This document shows positions 24,935 to 63,454 of a stretch of 64,000 nt of DNA, one piece after another. The notes under the pieces were generated by a model. It saw nothing but the letters and a program-made list of their open reading frames with translations. It did not search any database and was not told the DNA's origin. Every line of letters starts with the position of its first letter. The stretch's first letter is position 1. The position numbers and the translations under genes are program-made. This stretch comes from Amyelois transitella (lineage: Eukaryota; Arthropoda; Insecta; Lepidoptera; Pyralidae), in the NCBI RefSeq assembly GCF_032362555.1, contig NC_083512.1, forward strand, positions 11,210,001-11,274,000. The letters run 5' to 3'.

Positions 24935-25170
24935 TTTAGCGGGAGCGATGACTCGGCTCGACCGCCACCAAAGGGAAGATCTTCCGCCAGGCTGGTGTGA
25001 CGCCTAGGGAACCGCGCGACACACGATGTTGGGAGATTGTATTTATGCTCCAATCCGTGAAATCTTTGTTAGCGCGTTTTAAATACTCCGCTGCTATTAG
25101 CTGAGCGCGTCAATTTCTTCGCGATAATTGACAGTTGGTGTGTGACGTCGCCACATAGGTTTTGTTTTAC
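24935..25170 (-). repeat. Family D dispersed repeat, copy 2
   Basis: Reverse orientation, from TAGCGGGAGCGATGACTCGG to TGTGACGTCGCCACATAGG. With copy 3 at 25605-25875 it forms an inverted pair about 435 bp apart, upstream of the second OR. Confidence 0.75.
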
Positions 25171-25244
25171 TGAAAATATTGAAGATAGAACCCGCATTAT
25201 TGAAGTGGGTCGTGTGGTTACCGGCATTTTAGAGTAGGTCGACA

Positions 25245-25395
25245 GAATAATGCAGCAGTGTAGTTTGTTCCGCCGCTTCTTCTACACATGCGCTTTGGAA
25301 GCAGTAGTAGTTATAATTAGATTTAAGTGATGTGACGTCAATAAGTGATACCTTGTATCCAATTTGGAAAATAAATCTATTCTATTCTAAAGTCT
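25245..25395 (+). repeat. Family F dispersed repeat, best copy
   Basis: Runs from GCAGCAGTGTAGTTTGTTCC to GGAAAATAAATCTATTCTAT. It contains the TGATGTGACGTCAATAAGTG core shared with 51880-51975. Confidence 0.65.
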
Positions 25396-25604
25396 TATGG
25401 ATTTTATAATACAAAATTAAAAGTTGGTTTGCATTATAGAGGTCCGGTACCGCAGCATTGCAGAACTCTAAAAAGCAATTAGCTATAATAAATCCATTCC
25501 CCTATCTTTAAGAACTCCTATGCTGAACTTTTTGACATTTCATAGCAAAAATCGCATCCAAATCTTTAGTTTCTACTTAGTTTTAGAACATGTAAAAACA
25601 GATG

Positions 25605-25875
25605 ATTTTGTGGCGACATCTCTACGCCACTCGCCACAAACATCAAATCAAACAACTACTGTCAATCATCGCGAAGAAAATGACGCGCTCAACCAATAGC
25701 AGCGAAGAATCTAAGACGCGATTTCAGAGATTTCACGGATTGGAGCTATATATACAACCTCCGACACAACACCGTCGGAGCCGCGGTTCCCCAGGCATAA
25801 CACCTAGCCTGGCGGAAGATCTTCCCTTTGGTGGCGGTCGAGCCGAATCATCGCTCCCGCTACAATTTCATAAAC
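25605..25875 (+). repeat. Family D dispersed repeat, copy 3
   Basis: The most complete copy: it starts TGTGGCGACATCTCTACGCC, includes a TATATATA stretch, and ends CGAGCCGAATCATCGCTCCC. It is the inverted partner of copy 2. Confidence 0.75.
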
Positions 25876-26093
25876 TGACTATTTGATGAAATCCACATAA
25901 ATGTGCCTACCCTACCTTTAAGTACCTACGTTTATGTTAATTTAGCTAATTCCAACCTACTTAATAAGCCAAATTACAATAATTAAGCCAATATTTTCCT
26001 AAGTGTGTGACATTTTATTTCCTGCATTCGGCCCCGGACGCATTAGGTATTTGGTAATTGTGTATCTGAGTACCCAATGTTGTAAACTCCACT

Positions 26094-29000
26094 ATGAGCC
26101 AGTTCAACAAGAGCAAAATAAGTAAAACAATGTTTAAGCCCAGCAAAACCGCTCGTTACTTCATGAACATTACAGAATTTTGCTACTGGTTAGGACTGCC
26201 CGATATCTGGATCCGAGACAATTCGAGACCGAGATTGATATCGCGAATTCACGACATATACACCAATTTAGCTGTAGTTTTGATCGGCGCCCTGTTAATA
26301 TTAGAATGGGGTGCTTTTTTCACGCAGCCGAATTTGACCGAACGCCAAGCATCTATCAGGGTGCTTTTCGGCATATCTCATCCGTTTTTGTATGCATTCA
26401 TCTTGAATATACTGTTTTATGAAGAGAAGATTAGGGTCTTCTTGCACAAGTTGGTGGTGGAGCTGAAGGAGGTGTACAATGACGAGGAGATTGAGAAGGC
26501 GATGGTGAGGAAGATGAAGGTGTACTCGACGTCGTTCATGGCATTCTTTTATACGGCGATATTCTTTTACGGAGCGGATGCTCTGGTGAACGTCACGAGG
26601 AATGGTGAGATTTTTGAACAAAAGTTTATAACTTTCACATTTAGGACCTATCTGCTTAGTTATGAGTTTTAGGTGAGTATAATAAATAAATAATAACTAA
26701 ATAAATATATTCGGGACAAATTACAGAGATTGAGTTAGCTTCGAAGTAAGTTCGAACCTTGTGTTACGAGATATTACCTACCTCAACGATACTATATTTT
26801 GTAATAAATACTTATAAGCATAGACAAACATCCAAGCCCCAGGCCAATCAGAAAAAGTTCTTTTCTCATCATGAAGAATCGAACCCGAGACCTCCGATGT
26901 CACAGACAAGCGTACTAACGTTGCGCCATAGAGGCCATCAAAAGACTTGGAAAAGACTAAAAGGCCACATTCTGCTGTATAGCTGATGGAATTGAGATTA
27001 TAATAGTTTACTAGCCCATCACCAAAGAATCCAAAGTTTAATAACCTCTCCCTGGACTGACTCCTGGACCTGACTTGCGAACTTCCTTCGAGGCTTACTC
27101 AATCAGTGTAATTTGTCCCGTATGAGAATATTTAATTTATTTTATTTATTTCAAGACAGAGCGAAAGAGTAAGGGATATGTACGTCATTATAATGTATGT
27201 AATATATTTTTTAAGAGATCATATTTCCTGCCAACTTTAAACCCACCTGCATTATTTCCTCACCGTATTTACATCCAGGTGCTACATTTACGACGGTAGT
27301 GGCCGCCTGGCCTGAGGTCCAGGACAAGTCGCCGTTGGCTGACGTGTTCAGGGGGTTCTTCTACGTCGTCTTCTTGATGTTCATGCAGCTTCTGTGTGGC
27401 GTTTACACCACCGTCATCACGATGACCATTTGTCTCAGCCATCAGTACAAGAATCTGCAGGTAGTTATCTACACATTAATATTATACGTTTTAATTGTAA
27501 TATTCAGAGATACTTTTACAATAAAGAAGATTTGATTTCCTCATAAGACTTCAATGAACTCAAAAATTAATACTTGATTTTAATGAACATTCTCTTTCTT
27601 TCCTTGCTTTCTAAATATCGTTATTTTATGGAAGTATTCATGCTTACATACCTAGTTATCATCACGCACTGGCGCAGGCGCAGCACATCAAGCATCTTTG
27701 GAAAAATCCTTGTTCAAAAGTGGACTTTGGTAGATGAAATGATGATTATAAATAAATTTGAGGATCCTCTGTATAACTGCAGTAATAATTTTAGAATTAG
27801 TCATCTTCAGTACAAATACACCTCTATGTTTGTATGTATGATGAGATCTACAAAACTATACAACGGGGTTTAAAAAATATTAATACATAAAATGATTTAA
27901 GAGGAAGGTTTATATGGAAAAATTCAACCTGTACGAAGCCGGGGCAGGTCGCTAGTCATCCATAAAGTCGCCATTACACATAAAAAGACTCGGGAGGTTC
28001 GTAGCGTGTAAGAGTGTAAGTATTTGTCAGATTTATCTATTAAAAAGTGTACGTATTGTTTCTTATTTACAGAGTTACTTTCACAATTTGAGAAGAATAT
28101 TTGATGAGAATGTGAGTCAACGGCAAAAGGAAGCGAAATATTTGGATGGCTTCAAGCTTGGTGTAACTCTGCATGCAAAAACGTTGTGGTTAGTATTTTG
28201 TGTATATCTTGTCCTTGTTTACCTATTTTTTTGGTTAATGTTCACGCTAAACATGAACTAAACGCCGCTTCATCATACTAATATTATTAAGCTGAAGAGT
28301 TTGTTTGTTTGAACCCGCTAATCTCAGGAACTAGTGGTTCGAATTGAAAAATTGTTTTTGTGTTAAATAGACCATTTATCGAGGAAGGATTCAGGCTATA
28401 AAACATCACACTGCAACTATTAAGAGCGAAGAAATAATGGAAAAGGTGAGAAAAAAAAAAGGGGAAAATTATTCATCCTTGAGGGCTTCAATGACGCCTA
28501 AAATAACTATTCCACGCGGACGAAGTCGCGGGCACAGCTAGTAAAAGATATTAGACTGGGATTAAATCGTCCCAATTGTCCCACTAGGGGACAAGTTAGT
28601 GAGTACCTTTAGTGGGATTGACAGAGTAATTATTACCTTACCGGTATTTCCTGAGATTAGCGTGTTCAAACTAACAAACAAACTCTTCAGCTTTATAATA
28701 TTAGTATAAACGATTAGCGCGTTCAAATAAACAAACAAATTCTTCAGCTTTATAATATTCGACGGCCTCGGTGGCGCAGCGGTAGTACGCTTGTCTGTGA
28801 CACCGGCGGTCCCGGGTTCGAATCCCGGCCAGGGCATGATGAGAAAAGAACTTTTTCTGATTGGCCTGGGTCTTGGATGTTTATCTATATAAGTATTTAT
28901 TATATTATAAAATATAGTATTGTTGAGTTAGTATCTCGTAACACAAGTCTCGAACTTACTTCGAGGCTAACTCAATCTGTGTAATTTGTCCCGTATATAT

Positions 29001-32000
29001 TTATTTATAATATTTGTATAAAAGATTAGCGCATTCAAACAAACAAACAAACTCTTCAGCTTTATAATATTAGTATAGATTTGTTAAAGCCACGTCTGTT
29101 CTGGAATTTTTTAATTGTTTCAGGTGCAGACAGGAATGGCAGTCGATTTGCAACATCTTGTTCAGCTTGCAAGTTATACTGAATGTTATTGTTCTAATCC
29201 TGACGTTGTCTCAAATGGCGGTAAGTTTATTTCTTTGAAAAACCTGAAAAAGTATTCGAAGACACGTCTATACTAAAAAGTTATGTTTTATAAGATACAA
29301 ACTCTAGCTCTTCCTGTAGATTAAGTGATTAACGAAAGAACCACAAAAAGCTAACCATTGATAGGTATACAAAGAGATTATTTGAGAAAACATCTTAATG
29401 TAGTTGCAATAAAGCTTGATGTAAAACGCAGTAGATCTGTTATGTGGTCATCAGTCTGATGTCGACTTTGATAAAGTCGGTGTTCTCTATTCGCTTCGGT
29501 TCCGATGGAGAACCCTTGTGTGACTTATTACTTAATAGAAAACTCCATTTTATTCCATTGTGCCGTGTGGTTCCCGGCACCAATACAAAAAAGAATTGGA
29601 CCACTCCATGTTTTTCCCACAGATGTCGTAAAAGGCGACTAAGGGGTAGGCTTACAAACTTGGGATTCTTTTTTAGGCGTTGGGTTAGCAACCTGTCACT
29701 ACTGAACGTGGCCATTCAGTTTTTTCAAGACTGTTGGTTCTGTCTACCCCGCAAGGGATATAGACGTGACCATATGTATGTATGTATAACTCCATTTTAT
29801 ATTGGCGGCGCGGCGGCCATTTTGTAGACTTCGTGTCAAACACGCGCACTTACTTTGATTGCAGACCGCTGGAAAGACGCTGTTCGCTCTGGTGTCAACT
29901 CTGTTCACGCTGATCTCCATCCTGAGCAGCACGGGTTTGTTCATGCTGAACGCTGGTGACGTCACCGTCGAGGTATTAAAATGTGCACCAAATGTGTACC
30001 TTGTTGTTTACTGCCAGCTAATGCTGGCAGTAAACTGAGGGGGTACGCTTTTAGGAACACCATCGATACTAATATCATAAAGCTGAAGAGTTTGTTTGAA
30101 GGCGCTAATCTCAGGAACTACTGGTTCGAATTGAAAAATTATTTTTATGTTGAATAGACCATTTATCGAGGAAGGCTTGAATAACATCACGCTGCAACTA
30201 TTAGGAGCGAAGAAATAATGGAAAATGTGAAAAAAAAAAACGTAAAGTTCGGCGGTAGGAGCATAGGGCCCTCCTTAGACCAGGCTTGGGAAAGTTAGGC
30301 ATTAGGTCATTATGCCTACCTGCAGTTGCATATTTTTTTGTTTATAGGTATGTACCTACATAGCATTATTTTATTTATTTATTAAAAACTTTACTGAGCC
30401 TTAAATGGAGAACGAAATGCTAATATGCAGTAATTTCTTTACCCTTGAGAAAATTAATCTGTAGATAATCTAAGGTTTACCCTAGATATAGAATTTATGC
30501 GAGTATTGCCCGGACCTTATTACCTACCACTGGTCATCAATCTAGTAGGTAATAAGTACCTCTTACAACTCTCACTTATAAGTCTTCTTATAAGTCTAGG
30601 CTATAGTCCCGGTTGTATCCTCACCACTCTGGAGAGGAGCCCGGGGTAAGCCCTTGACTATGGATCCTGGATTGGGTGAGTCAGGTTCACGAAGCGACTC
30701 CCGTCTGACCTCCGTAACTTTTGCAAAGGAACCAAACCCGTATTGATTATATGGTTACACATCCAGTTGCCTGAATGTGCAGGTTTCCTCACTATGTTTT
30801 TATAATTATAATACATGAACCTTTAATATTTGTATGCTTTAAACAGCAAGACATAGAGAACTGTACTCGTATTATTATTCAACAACTTTAACTTTGTACC
30901 TATGTTTGACAAATTAATTGATTGATTGTTTTCCCTCACCGTAACAGCATCGGTTAGTATTCAAACTGTCGAAAATAGTCTTTGGTACATGGCCGCGGTG
31001 GCATTCGAATCGCCTATATGCGCAAGCTTTTTCACCAGACACCTTACCGATTCGAAAATCGGCGCTCTACCCAACGCCCACTTATAGTATACATACATAC
31101 ATATGGTCACGTCTATATCCCTTGCGGGGTAGGCAGAGCCAACGGTCTGGAAAAGACTGAATGGCCACGTTCAGCTATTTGGCTTAATGATAGAACTGAG
31201 ATTCGAATAGTGACAGGTTGCTAGCCTATCGCCTAAGAAAGAATCCCAAGTTTGTGTTCCTATCCCTTAGTCGCCTTTCACGACATCCATGGGAAAGAAA
31301 TGGAGTGGTTCTATTCTTTTTTTTGTATTGGTGCCGGAAAGGCACTGTTATAGTATATCTACCTACTGTATAAAATATGAATATTAACAGGCTTTTCGCA
31401 TACCAATGGCGATGTACCACTCGGGCTGGCACCACTGTCTCTCAGCCCCGGAGATCAGGAAGCTGGTGGTGTGCGCCATGAGGCAAGGACAGGTGGGTAC
31501 TCAGACATAGCTAGAAAGGAATCCCATGCACCGAAGCATTGGTTAGAGATAAGGTCGACTATTGCAATGTTTTTATATACTTAGATGTGAATTTGCTGTA
31601 ATTTATTGTGGTGCAATCTATACTAATATTATAAAGCTGAAGAGTTTGTTTGTTTGTTTGAACGTTCTACTGTTTTAAATTGAAAAATTATTTTTGTGTT
31701 GAATAGGCCATTTATAGAAAAAGGCTTTAGGCTATAAACTCTGTCAATGGCTATAAATTCACACTGCAACTATTAGAGTAAAAAAAAGGCAAATGTGAAA
31801 AAAAATCATCCTTGAGGGCTTAAATGATGCCCAAAATAACTATTCCACGCGGACGAAGTTGCGGGCATAGCTAGTATAGAATAATTGTATTGTATATAAA
31901 TATAGCGGCACACGGGGGTTATAAAGTCGATCGAGCTGAGTTCCAGATCCAGGAAAATTAGTTATTCACATATTTTTACCCAAAATAATTTTCCCATATA

Positions 32001-33556
32001 AGATGGTCGATAGAGATCGATAATTATTGCGCCGCGGTCGCTATATTGAATAAAAATATGTTGTTACTATTATTTTTTTGGTGGTTTTTGATGTTTTAAT
32101 GGAAAACCATTGGTTAGAAAAATCTAACGTCCGCCGAGCACAACTCGGTCACCCAAGTACTTATTGTAAAACCCCAACGGGAACCGAAAAAGCAACTGTG
32201 CAAGAAGCAACAATTTTTTTTAACAAGCTGTCTGTTTCGACTTCCTCAGCGTGAAACAATTACATTCACAGAAGTAGGAATAATGTTGGACTATATACAT
32301 GCATATGGTCACGTCTATATTCCTTGCGGGGCAGACAGAGCCAACAGTTTTGAAAAGACTGAATGGCCACGTTCAGCTATTTGGCTTAATGATAGAATTG
32401 AGTTGATTGGAATATACAGATATACATGCATATGGTCACGTCTATATTCCTTGCGGGGCAGACAGAGCCAACAGTTTTGAAAAGACTGAATGGCCACGTT
32501 CAGCTATTTGGCTTAATGATAGAATTGAGTTGATTGGAATATACAGGGTGACATTTAAAACAACTGCATCCTTTTAAACATAGTCTATACCCATGCTTCT
32601 GAGCCGTTTGAGCCTATTTTTATTTAAATTAAACGTCATCATTTTCACATTTAAAAAACCCTCAAAAACTACGTCACACGCTTTATTAAAGACCAATACT
32701 ACAAAAAGAAATTAAAACTAAACATGTAAATAAATGTCTGAAAAATAAATTATTTTTCTAGTATCAAGATCAAGTAAAGAACAGAGTTGTCGAGATCGCT
32801 CAGCTGAATGAATTGTGTCGTTGACCTCTGAATCTTACGCGTCGATTTTCCGCCGGCCGGGGTGATATGACGTATTTAGGATCGTGGATTTTGATACTTT
32901 TATTTTTTTTCGAACTTTCTTAAATATGCAACGATATTTTTCTTATAACGTTTTTAAATATCCTTTAGATGAGTACACTTAACAGTTAAAATGCAGTTGA
33001 ATTAAAAGTCACTCTGTATATATGATAATAAATAACATACATACATAAAATCACGCCTCTTTCCCGGAGGGGTAGGCAGAGACTACCTCTTTCCACTTTC
33101 CACGATCTCTGCATACTTCCTTCGCTTCATCCACATTCATTACTTTCTTCATGCAAGCTCGGCGGTTTCGGGTACTTAATAAATAATCCTTAAAGTTATA
33201 TCCTTAACGTGATCAGGGATGGTTATTATATTGAAATTTTATGTTATAAAGTAATTGCATCATATGGGTTGTAATTGCCATAGAATATGATATATTTTTT
33301 TCAGAAACCGGAAGTTCTATGGGCCCTCGGCATTGTACCAATGTCCTACGAATCCTACGTTTCGGTAAATATTTTATAATTTACATTTGTCACCCTTTCA
33401 TCACCACGGAATAGACAGAGCTTCAGGCTTTTCGTTGGAAAGTACGTTCTTAAATAGTGCACTTGATGTCACGAACATATAACTTGACGCCTCTTTTGTT
33501 TTCAGATTGTAAAGTCATCGTACACAATATTTTCGGTACTATATTCACAGAATTAA
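26094..33556 (+). CDS. Odorant receptor 2 of the tandem pair (7tm_6 family)
   Basis: Probable olfactory receptor channel subunit. Exons 26094-26604, 27279-27460, 28073-28188, 29124-29220, 29865-29972, 31391-31492, 33305-33364 and 33506-33556 join in frame to 408 residues with GT-AG borders. It shares FTQPNL, a TLWC exon junction, GDVTVE (GDVAVE in the first receptor) and MSYESYVSIVKSSY with the gene at 16041. Exons of 97, 108 and 60 bp match in length, so the two are recent tandem paralogues. It has one extra phase-0 intron (after LSHQYKNLQ) inside what is a single exon in the first receptor. The spread to 7.5 kb is due to repeat insertions in the introns. Ligand unknown. Confidence 0.93.
26695..26937 (-). 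mobile_element. tRNA-SINE, diverged, with a later fragment
   Basis: Reverse copy from ATTCGGGACAAATTACAGAG to a mutated head (GTTGCGCCATAGAGGCC). A SINE-A remnant (about 26940-27055) and a + strand tRNA-SINE tail (about 27062-27130) follow in the same OR intron. Confidence 0.75.
28265..28545 (-). mobile_element. Family C repeat, near complete
   Basis: Reverse copy from ACTAATATTATTAAGCTGAA to GACGAAGTCGCGGGCACAGC. Two short 3' fragments of the same family lie at 28655-28760 and 29015-29075, flanking a tRNA-SINE. Confidence 0.75.
28764..28995 (+). mobile_element. tRNA-SINE, full length
   Basis: Head GGCCTCGGTGGCGCAGCGGT with A box, then B box GGTTCGAATCC, body, and TCAATCTGTGTAATTTGTCC tail. 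It lies in an OR intron. Confidence 0.88.
29563..29790 (+). mobile_element. SINE-A with internal deletion
   Basis: Full ends (GTGCCGTGTGGTTCCCGGCA to GATATAGACGTGACCATATG) but the ATTTGAATCTCAATTCTATC segment is missing. Confidence 0.85.
30063..30240 (-). mobile_element. Family C fragment
   Basis: Reverse copy of the 3' half, starting ATACTAATATCATAAAGCTG and ending in the poly-A-like run near 30237. 30241-30600 is AT-rich with nothing recognised. A reversed family E fragment follows at about 30600-30790 (GACTCCCGTCTGACCTCCG). Confidence 0.7.
31088..31350 (-). mobile_element. SINE-A, near full length
   Basis: From the CATACATACATATGGTCACG start to TTGGTGCCGGAAAGGCAC. It ends about 40 bp before the acceptor of the OR exon at 31391. 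Confidence 0.8.
31620..31875 (-). mobile_element. Family C repeat copy
   Basis: Reverse copy from CTATACTAATATTATAAAGC to GACGAAGTTGCGGGCATAGC, with a small internal duplication. 31880-32290 holds AT-rich intron sequence with nothing recognised. Confidence 0.75.
32299..32543 (-). repeat. Tandemly duplicated SINE-A fragment (128-bp period)
   Basis: The 3' part of SINE-A, reversed (ATGGTCACGTCTATATTCCT to ATGATAGAATTGAGTTGATT), appears twice with a 128-bp offset (32301 and 32429) and near identity. Confidence 0.85.
32544..33016. mobile_element. Non-autonomous DNA transposon with terminal inverted repeats
   Basis: The left end CAGGGTGACATTTAAAACAA and the reverse complement of the right end (CAGAGTGACTTTTAATTCAA) match for ~25 bp. 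TATA flanks both sides as a likely target duplication. The ~473 bp interior holds no ORF. An internal segment recurs reversed at 23465-23620. The superfamily is not identified. Confidence 0.7.
33030..33170 (-). mobile_element. Family B repeat copy
   Basis: Starts CATACATAAAATCACGCCTC and contains CGGAGGGGTAGGCAGAGACT and ACGATCTCTGCATACTTCCT. Other copies lie at 39150-39280, 41930-42085 (opposite strand), 49955-50010 and 51540-51660. It shares the CATA start with SINE-A and may be a sister SINE. Confidence 0.7.
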
Positions 33557-34950
33557 GGTAAAAACCGGCCAAGGGCGTGTCGGTCTCGGCCTCTAAAAAA
33601 ACCGCAACGGAATATAAGGTTCGTTTACGTTTCATTTCTATTTCCGCAATTGTCATCACTGTCATTCACAGAAATGAATGAAAATCATTTCGTAAGTTTG
33701 TTATTTTCATTTGCTTAAGAAAATCAGTCGTGTAAATAAATTCGTGAAAATCATACTGCATTTTTTTATATTCCCCGATTTGAGTCAACATTCCGACGCA
33801 ACAAAATCTCTTTCATATAGATAAGAAACAAATGAGGATTGATATTTGTATCAATGTATCAAAAATGATGTGTAAATCGTTTCATAACTGACATCAAAAA
33901 AAAAAAGAGGGATTCTGCCAAAAATCATGTCATCAAGAAAAACAAAATGTTATTTGTGAAAAATGTATTCGTGATCAGTATTAAAATAAAACTTCTACTA
34001 TCAACACACTAATGCGACCGGTGCCTCGTACGGAGCTAAGGCACGCGTCCTTACATTACAATAATACGTACAAAATACTTCTGCCGTCACGGAATAGAAC
34101 GCGCGACACGACACGACGCGACGCGACGCGATGCGATGCGACTAGTTTGTATTATATGGAAATTTATGAAATTATGTATACTTACCACGCAGCGTGGATG
34201 AGATGGTTAGGTTGCATACACACAATACAGCGAAATAAATCTTTTTTGAATTAAACTTTTGCGCTGTCGCTTGGTCTCACAAATACTTTTAAATAAATTG
34301 AAAATAATACTAATAATAATTCTTTTTTTTTCAAGAAACGGAACAACTTGATTTTGAGTCTATAAAATATTTTCCGTGACAGCTTACAAATCTTAATATC
34401 ATAAAATAATATGTTAATTACACATAAGGTCTCTGTGTAGCTCATGAAGTTACCTACATACATAATAAAAGGCGAAAAATTTTTAATTAATTTTTTGCAG
34501 AAGAAGTCTTCTTAATGAAAGTTTTTTAGGGAAATTCCCACAGTACCGCGGGATTTGAAAGATTTTCAAATACACTTATTGACATTCACAGAGACCCGAA
34601 TAATTAAATTAATTGCAAATATACACGATATAAAAAAAAAATATATGTATGGCTTAATAAAAATTATAAGTCTATTTGACAATGGATAAAACTCAATCGA
34701 ATGATCTCATCATTTAAGTAACAAAACTTTTGGACGGAAAATAATATAAAAAATTTCACACAATGTCTTATTCGAGCAGTCTACGCAAACATATTATTAA
34801 TACAATGTCGACAAATATAATAATAACCTAAACTTATTATCTAATTTGTCTCGAGTCGCGCGCTTAATGAATATAAGAAGATTTTTTTGGTAATCAGAAC
34901 AGGGATGGACTGTGTAATCTTAGATAGAGTAATGTAGTTTTGTAGAACAC
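33557..34950. other. Spacer downstream of the second odorant receptor
   Basis: AT-rich, with a short simple repeat of GACGC/GACAC units at 34105-34142. No gene, SINE-A or tRNA-SINE was recognised. The OR 3' UTR would lie at the left end. Confidence 0.4.
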
Positions 34951-34954
34951 AGTA

Positions 34955-35010
34955 ATATACGTCATTAAATAAAGGTTTATATACGTAAACCTTTATTTAA
35001 TGACGTATAT
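34955..35010. repeat. Perfect 25-bp inverted repeat
   Basis: Arms 34955-34979 and 34986-35010 are exact complements around a 6-base loop. The stem contains AATAAA on both strands, so if transcribed it could present poly(A) signals in either direction between the convergent OR and neurexin genes. Confidence 0.85.
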
Positions 35011-37139
35011 CACTTACGTACAATTTATATAATGGACTGTGGAGGGGTTGAAAATAAATAAATAAATAGTAAAACTAAAAGTTGTTTTAGTACGCCGTAA
35101 CCTCCTTTATGACAGCACATTTTAGTGCACGGGTCTATAAAAGATATGTATCATAGATTTTTATACCTGTGAAACTATTATGTGAAACTAATAGAACTAT
35201 GTGATTGCACTGAGCATTAAGATATAAACTTGGAGATAATTATTTTTATTTATTTCATTTACAAAATATAGGTACAAATTATTAATTATTATTAAAAGAG
35301 AAAAGAGAGCACGAAAAAAAAAAGCACATGCTATTTTATATTATAAATTGTGTAGTCCGTGTAAATCGTTTGCCAAATGCAACCAGCCTTCTGTGCTGGC
35401 TGTCTGGTGTCTGGCTGTGCCTATTCTTTGACCTAAGAAGTTCCCAGCCCTCAGGTCAAGGTTAGATGTATAAAGTAAAATTCTTTGAACATCATCATTA
35501 GGGACAGTTTTCACAATATTAAGTTGAAAGTATCTTAAGTCCATCCCTGTTCTTGAAAATACAATACCATTCCTCAAAATCATACAGATCTGAGAAACGT
35601 CTAATTTTATTTTGAGATTTGACGCCTCCTCCGTAGTCACGTGAATGACGACAATACAAGAAAACACTTGTACAATTTATACTTTAAATATAAGTACATA
35701 CGGTACATAATAAAATTAAAATACAGACACATAAGTGAACAGGAAAATTTTACTTATAATTATAATTATAAGTAAAATTTTTAGCGCGGCACATATTATT
35801 GTATGTTTGTAAATTCGGCATGCATATATGCTTAGTTGTCAGTTCATCTACTTAAAATGTCTACAGTATGATGGTGTACAAATTTAGTTTAAATAATTAC
35901 ACAGAATTGAGTAAATAAATGAGCTATATATATAAAGAAAACTTATAAGTGTTTAAATATATTGGTCTTGACATGGACAAATTAAGAAATAGATAAGCTT
36001 TGTGGATTAGCAACTATTTTTAGTATAAATGTAGGAAGTAGCCAAATGGCACTTAGTGGGAGAAATGTTTAAGATATTTTGTGAGCGAATTCGACTTATA
36101 TTAGTCGGATGTACAGTGACCGATATAGCCATACCACCTGTTAACTCAGAAAGGTATACTTTTCTAAGTGGGCCACTGTACATGGAGAATATTGCATAGG
36201 AGCATATTATTATTATGATATGATGTACAGTGATCATGTGTTAAATGTTGTTTTTTTTATGATAAATATGTGTTTTCTATATAAATTATCCTTATTTTGT
36301 GTGAAATATTATAGGGATACGATGATATAGGTAAAAGTAGTATAATTGTCTTACTATGATTGTCTTTACATTGATAAGTTTTAGTTAAACAAAAAAAGGT
36401 ATTAAATGTGTAAAAAGTAATTGATTTTTAATTTCCTCAATTGAATGGTGGAAATTACTTTCAGCACTCGTTAAAATTAATATCAATGATCAATATAAAT
36501 TTGTACTGTTTTAAGTTTAAATATTTCTGAAAGATTATTATTTTTTATTACACGAGCTAGGTTTATCACGTTGAAAGGATTGATAAAATAAAATTGATCG
36601 AAACATTCTTATAATATTGGAAGTAAAATTTACGATAATTTTTATAAAGATCAGTTGATTTGTATCGAGGTCGCTGAAGGCGTTGGTTTAAACTTCGTCC
36701 GATAGTTAATACGGCACAGATTTTTGAAAAACGCTTAATAACCTCATGAATCCATACAATTTGAAATTATTAACTGAATGAAGAAAATCAAATTAACAGA
36801 GGGTCTGATAAATTTTACAGACTCATATGTTTATGATCGCGGCCTTAAATTAAAACAATAACTGTCAATGTGACAGTGACAGCTCTAACTTGGTTGTACG
36901 TAACGTACTCATATGTTTGCCGCTTTTTGAAAATAAATTATAATAGTTGTTATCTCCGCCCCGTGTTTTTTTAATTTCCGACGGTTATTTCTTACAAATC
37001 ACGCCTTGAGGGATAGGCAGAGACTACATTCATACTCAGACAATTTGCGGTTTTTTCTTTACTTAGATAATTTGCGTTGAACTTGTACACAATGTGTTGT
37101 GTGTTAATGAATGTGTGTGTAGAATAGTGAGTGCGGCCG
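35011..37139 (-). other. SINE-poor region, candidate neurexin-IV 3' UTR
   Basis: Nearly 2 kb immediately downstream of the neurexin-IV stop without recognisable SINE-A or tRNA-SINE, unlike nearly all the surrounding DNA; only a short family B-like scrap lies at 36995-37030. That is what a long transcribed 3' UTR would look like, but no poly(A) site was proven. An open frame of ~108 codons on the reverse strand (35341-35667) has no recognised family. Confidence 0.35.
35744..35781. repeat. 17-bp perfect inverted repeat
   Basis: Arms 35744-35760 and 35765-35781 (TACTTATAAT core) flank a TATA loop. It is AT-rich and lies within the SINE-poor region. Confidence 0.8.
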
Positions 37140-63414
<26,275 letters not shown>

Positions 63415-63454
63415 CTGAATGACGGAAATAAGTTTCATTAATATTTAAAGGAGG

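Noticed and set aside
35341-35667. A 108-codon reverse ORF as a gene
   Set aside because: No recognised family, no partner exons, and it lies in a probable UTR or spacer. It is kept only as a note.
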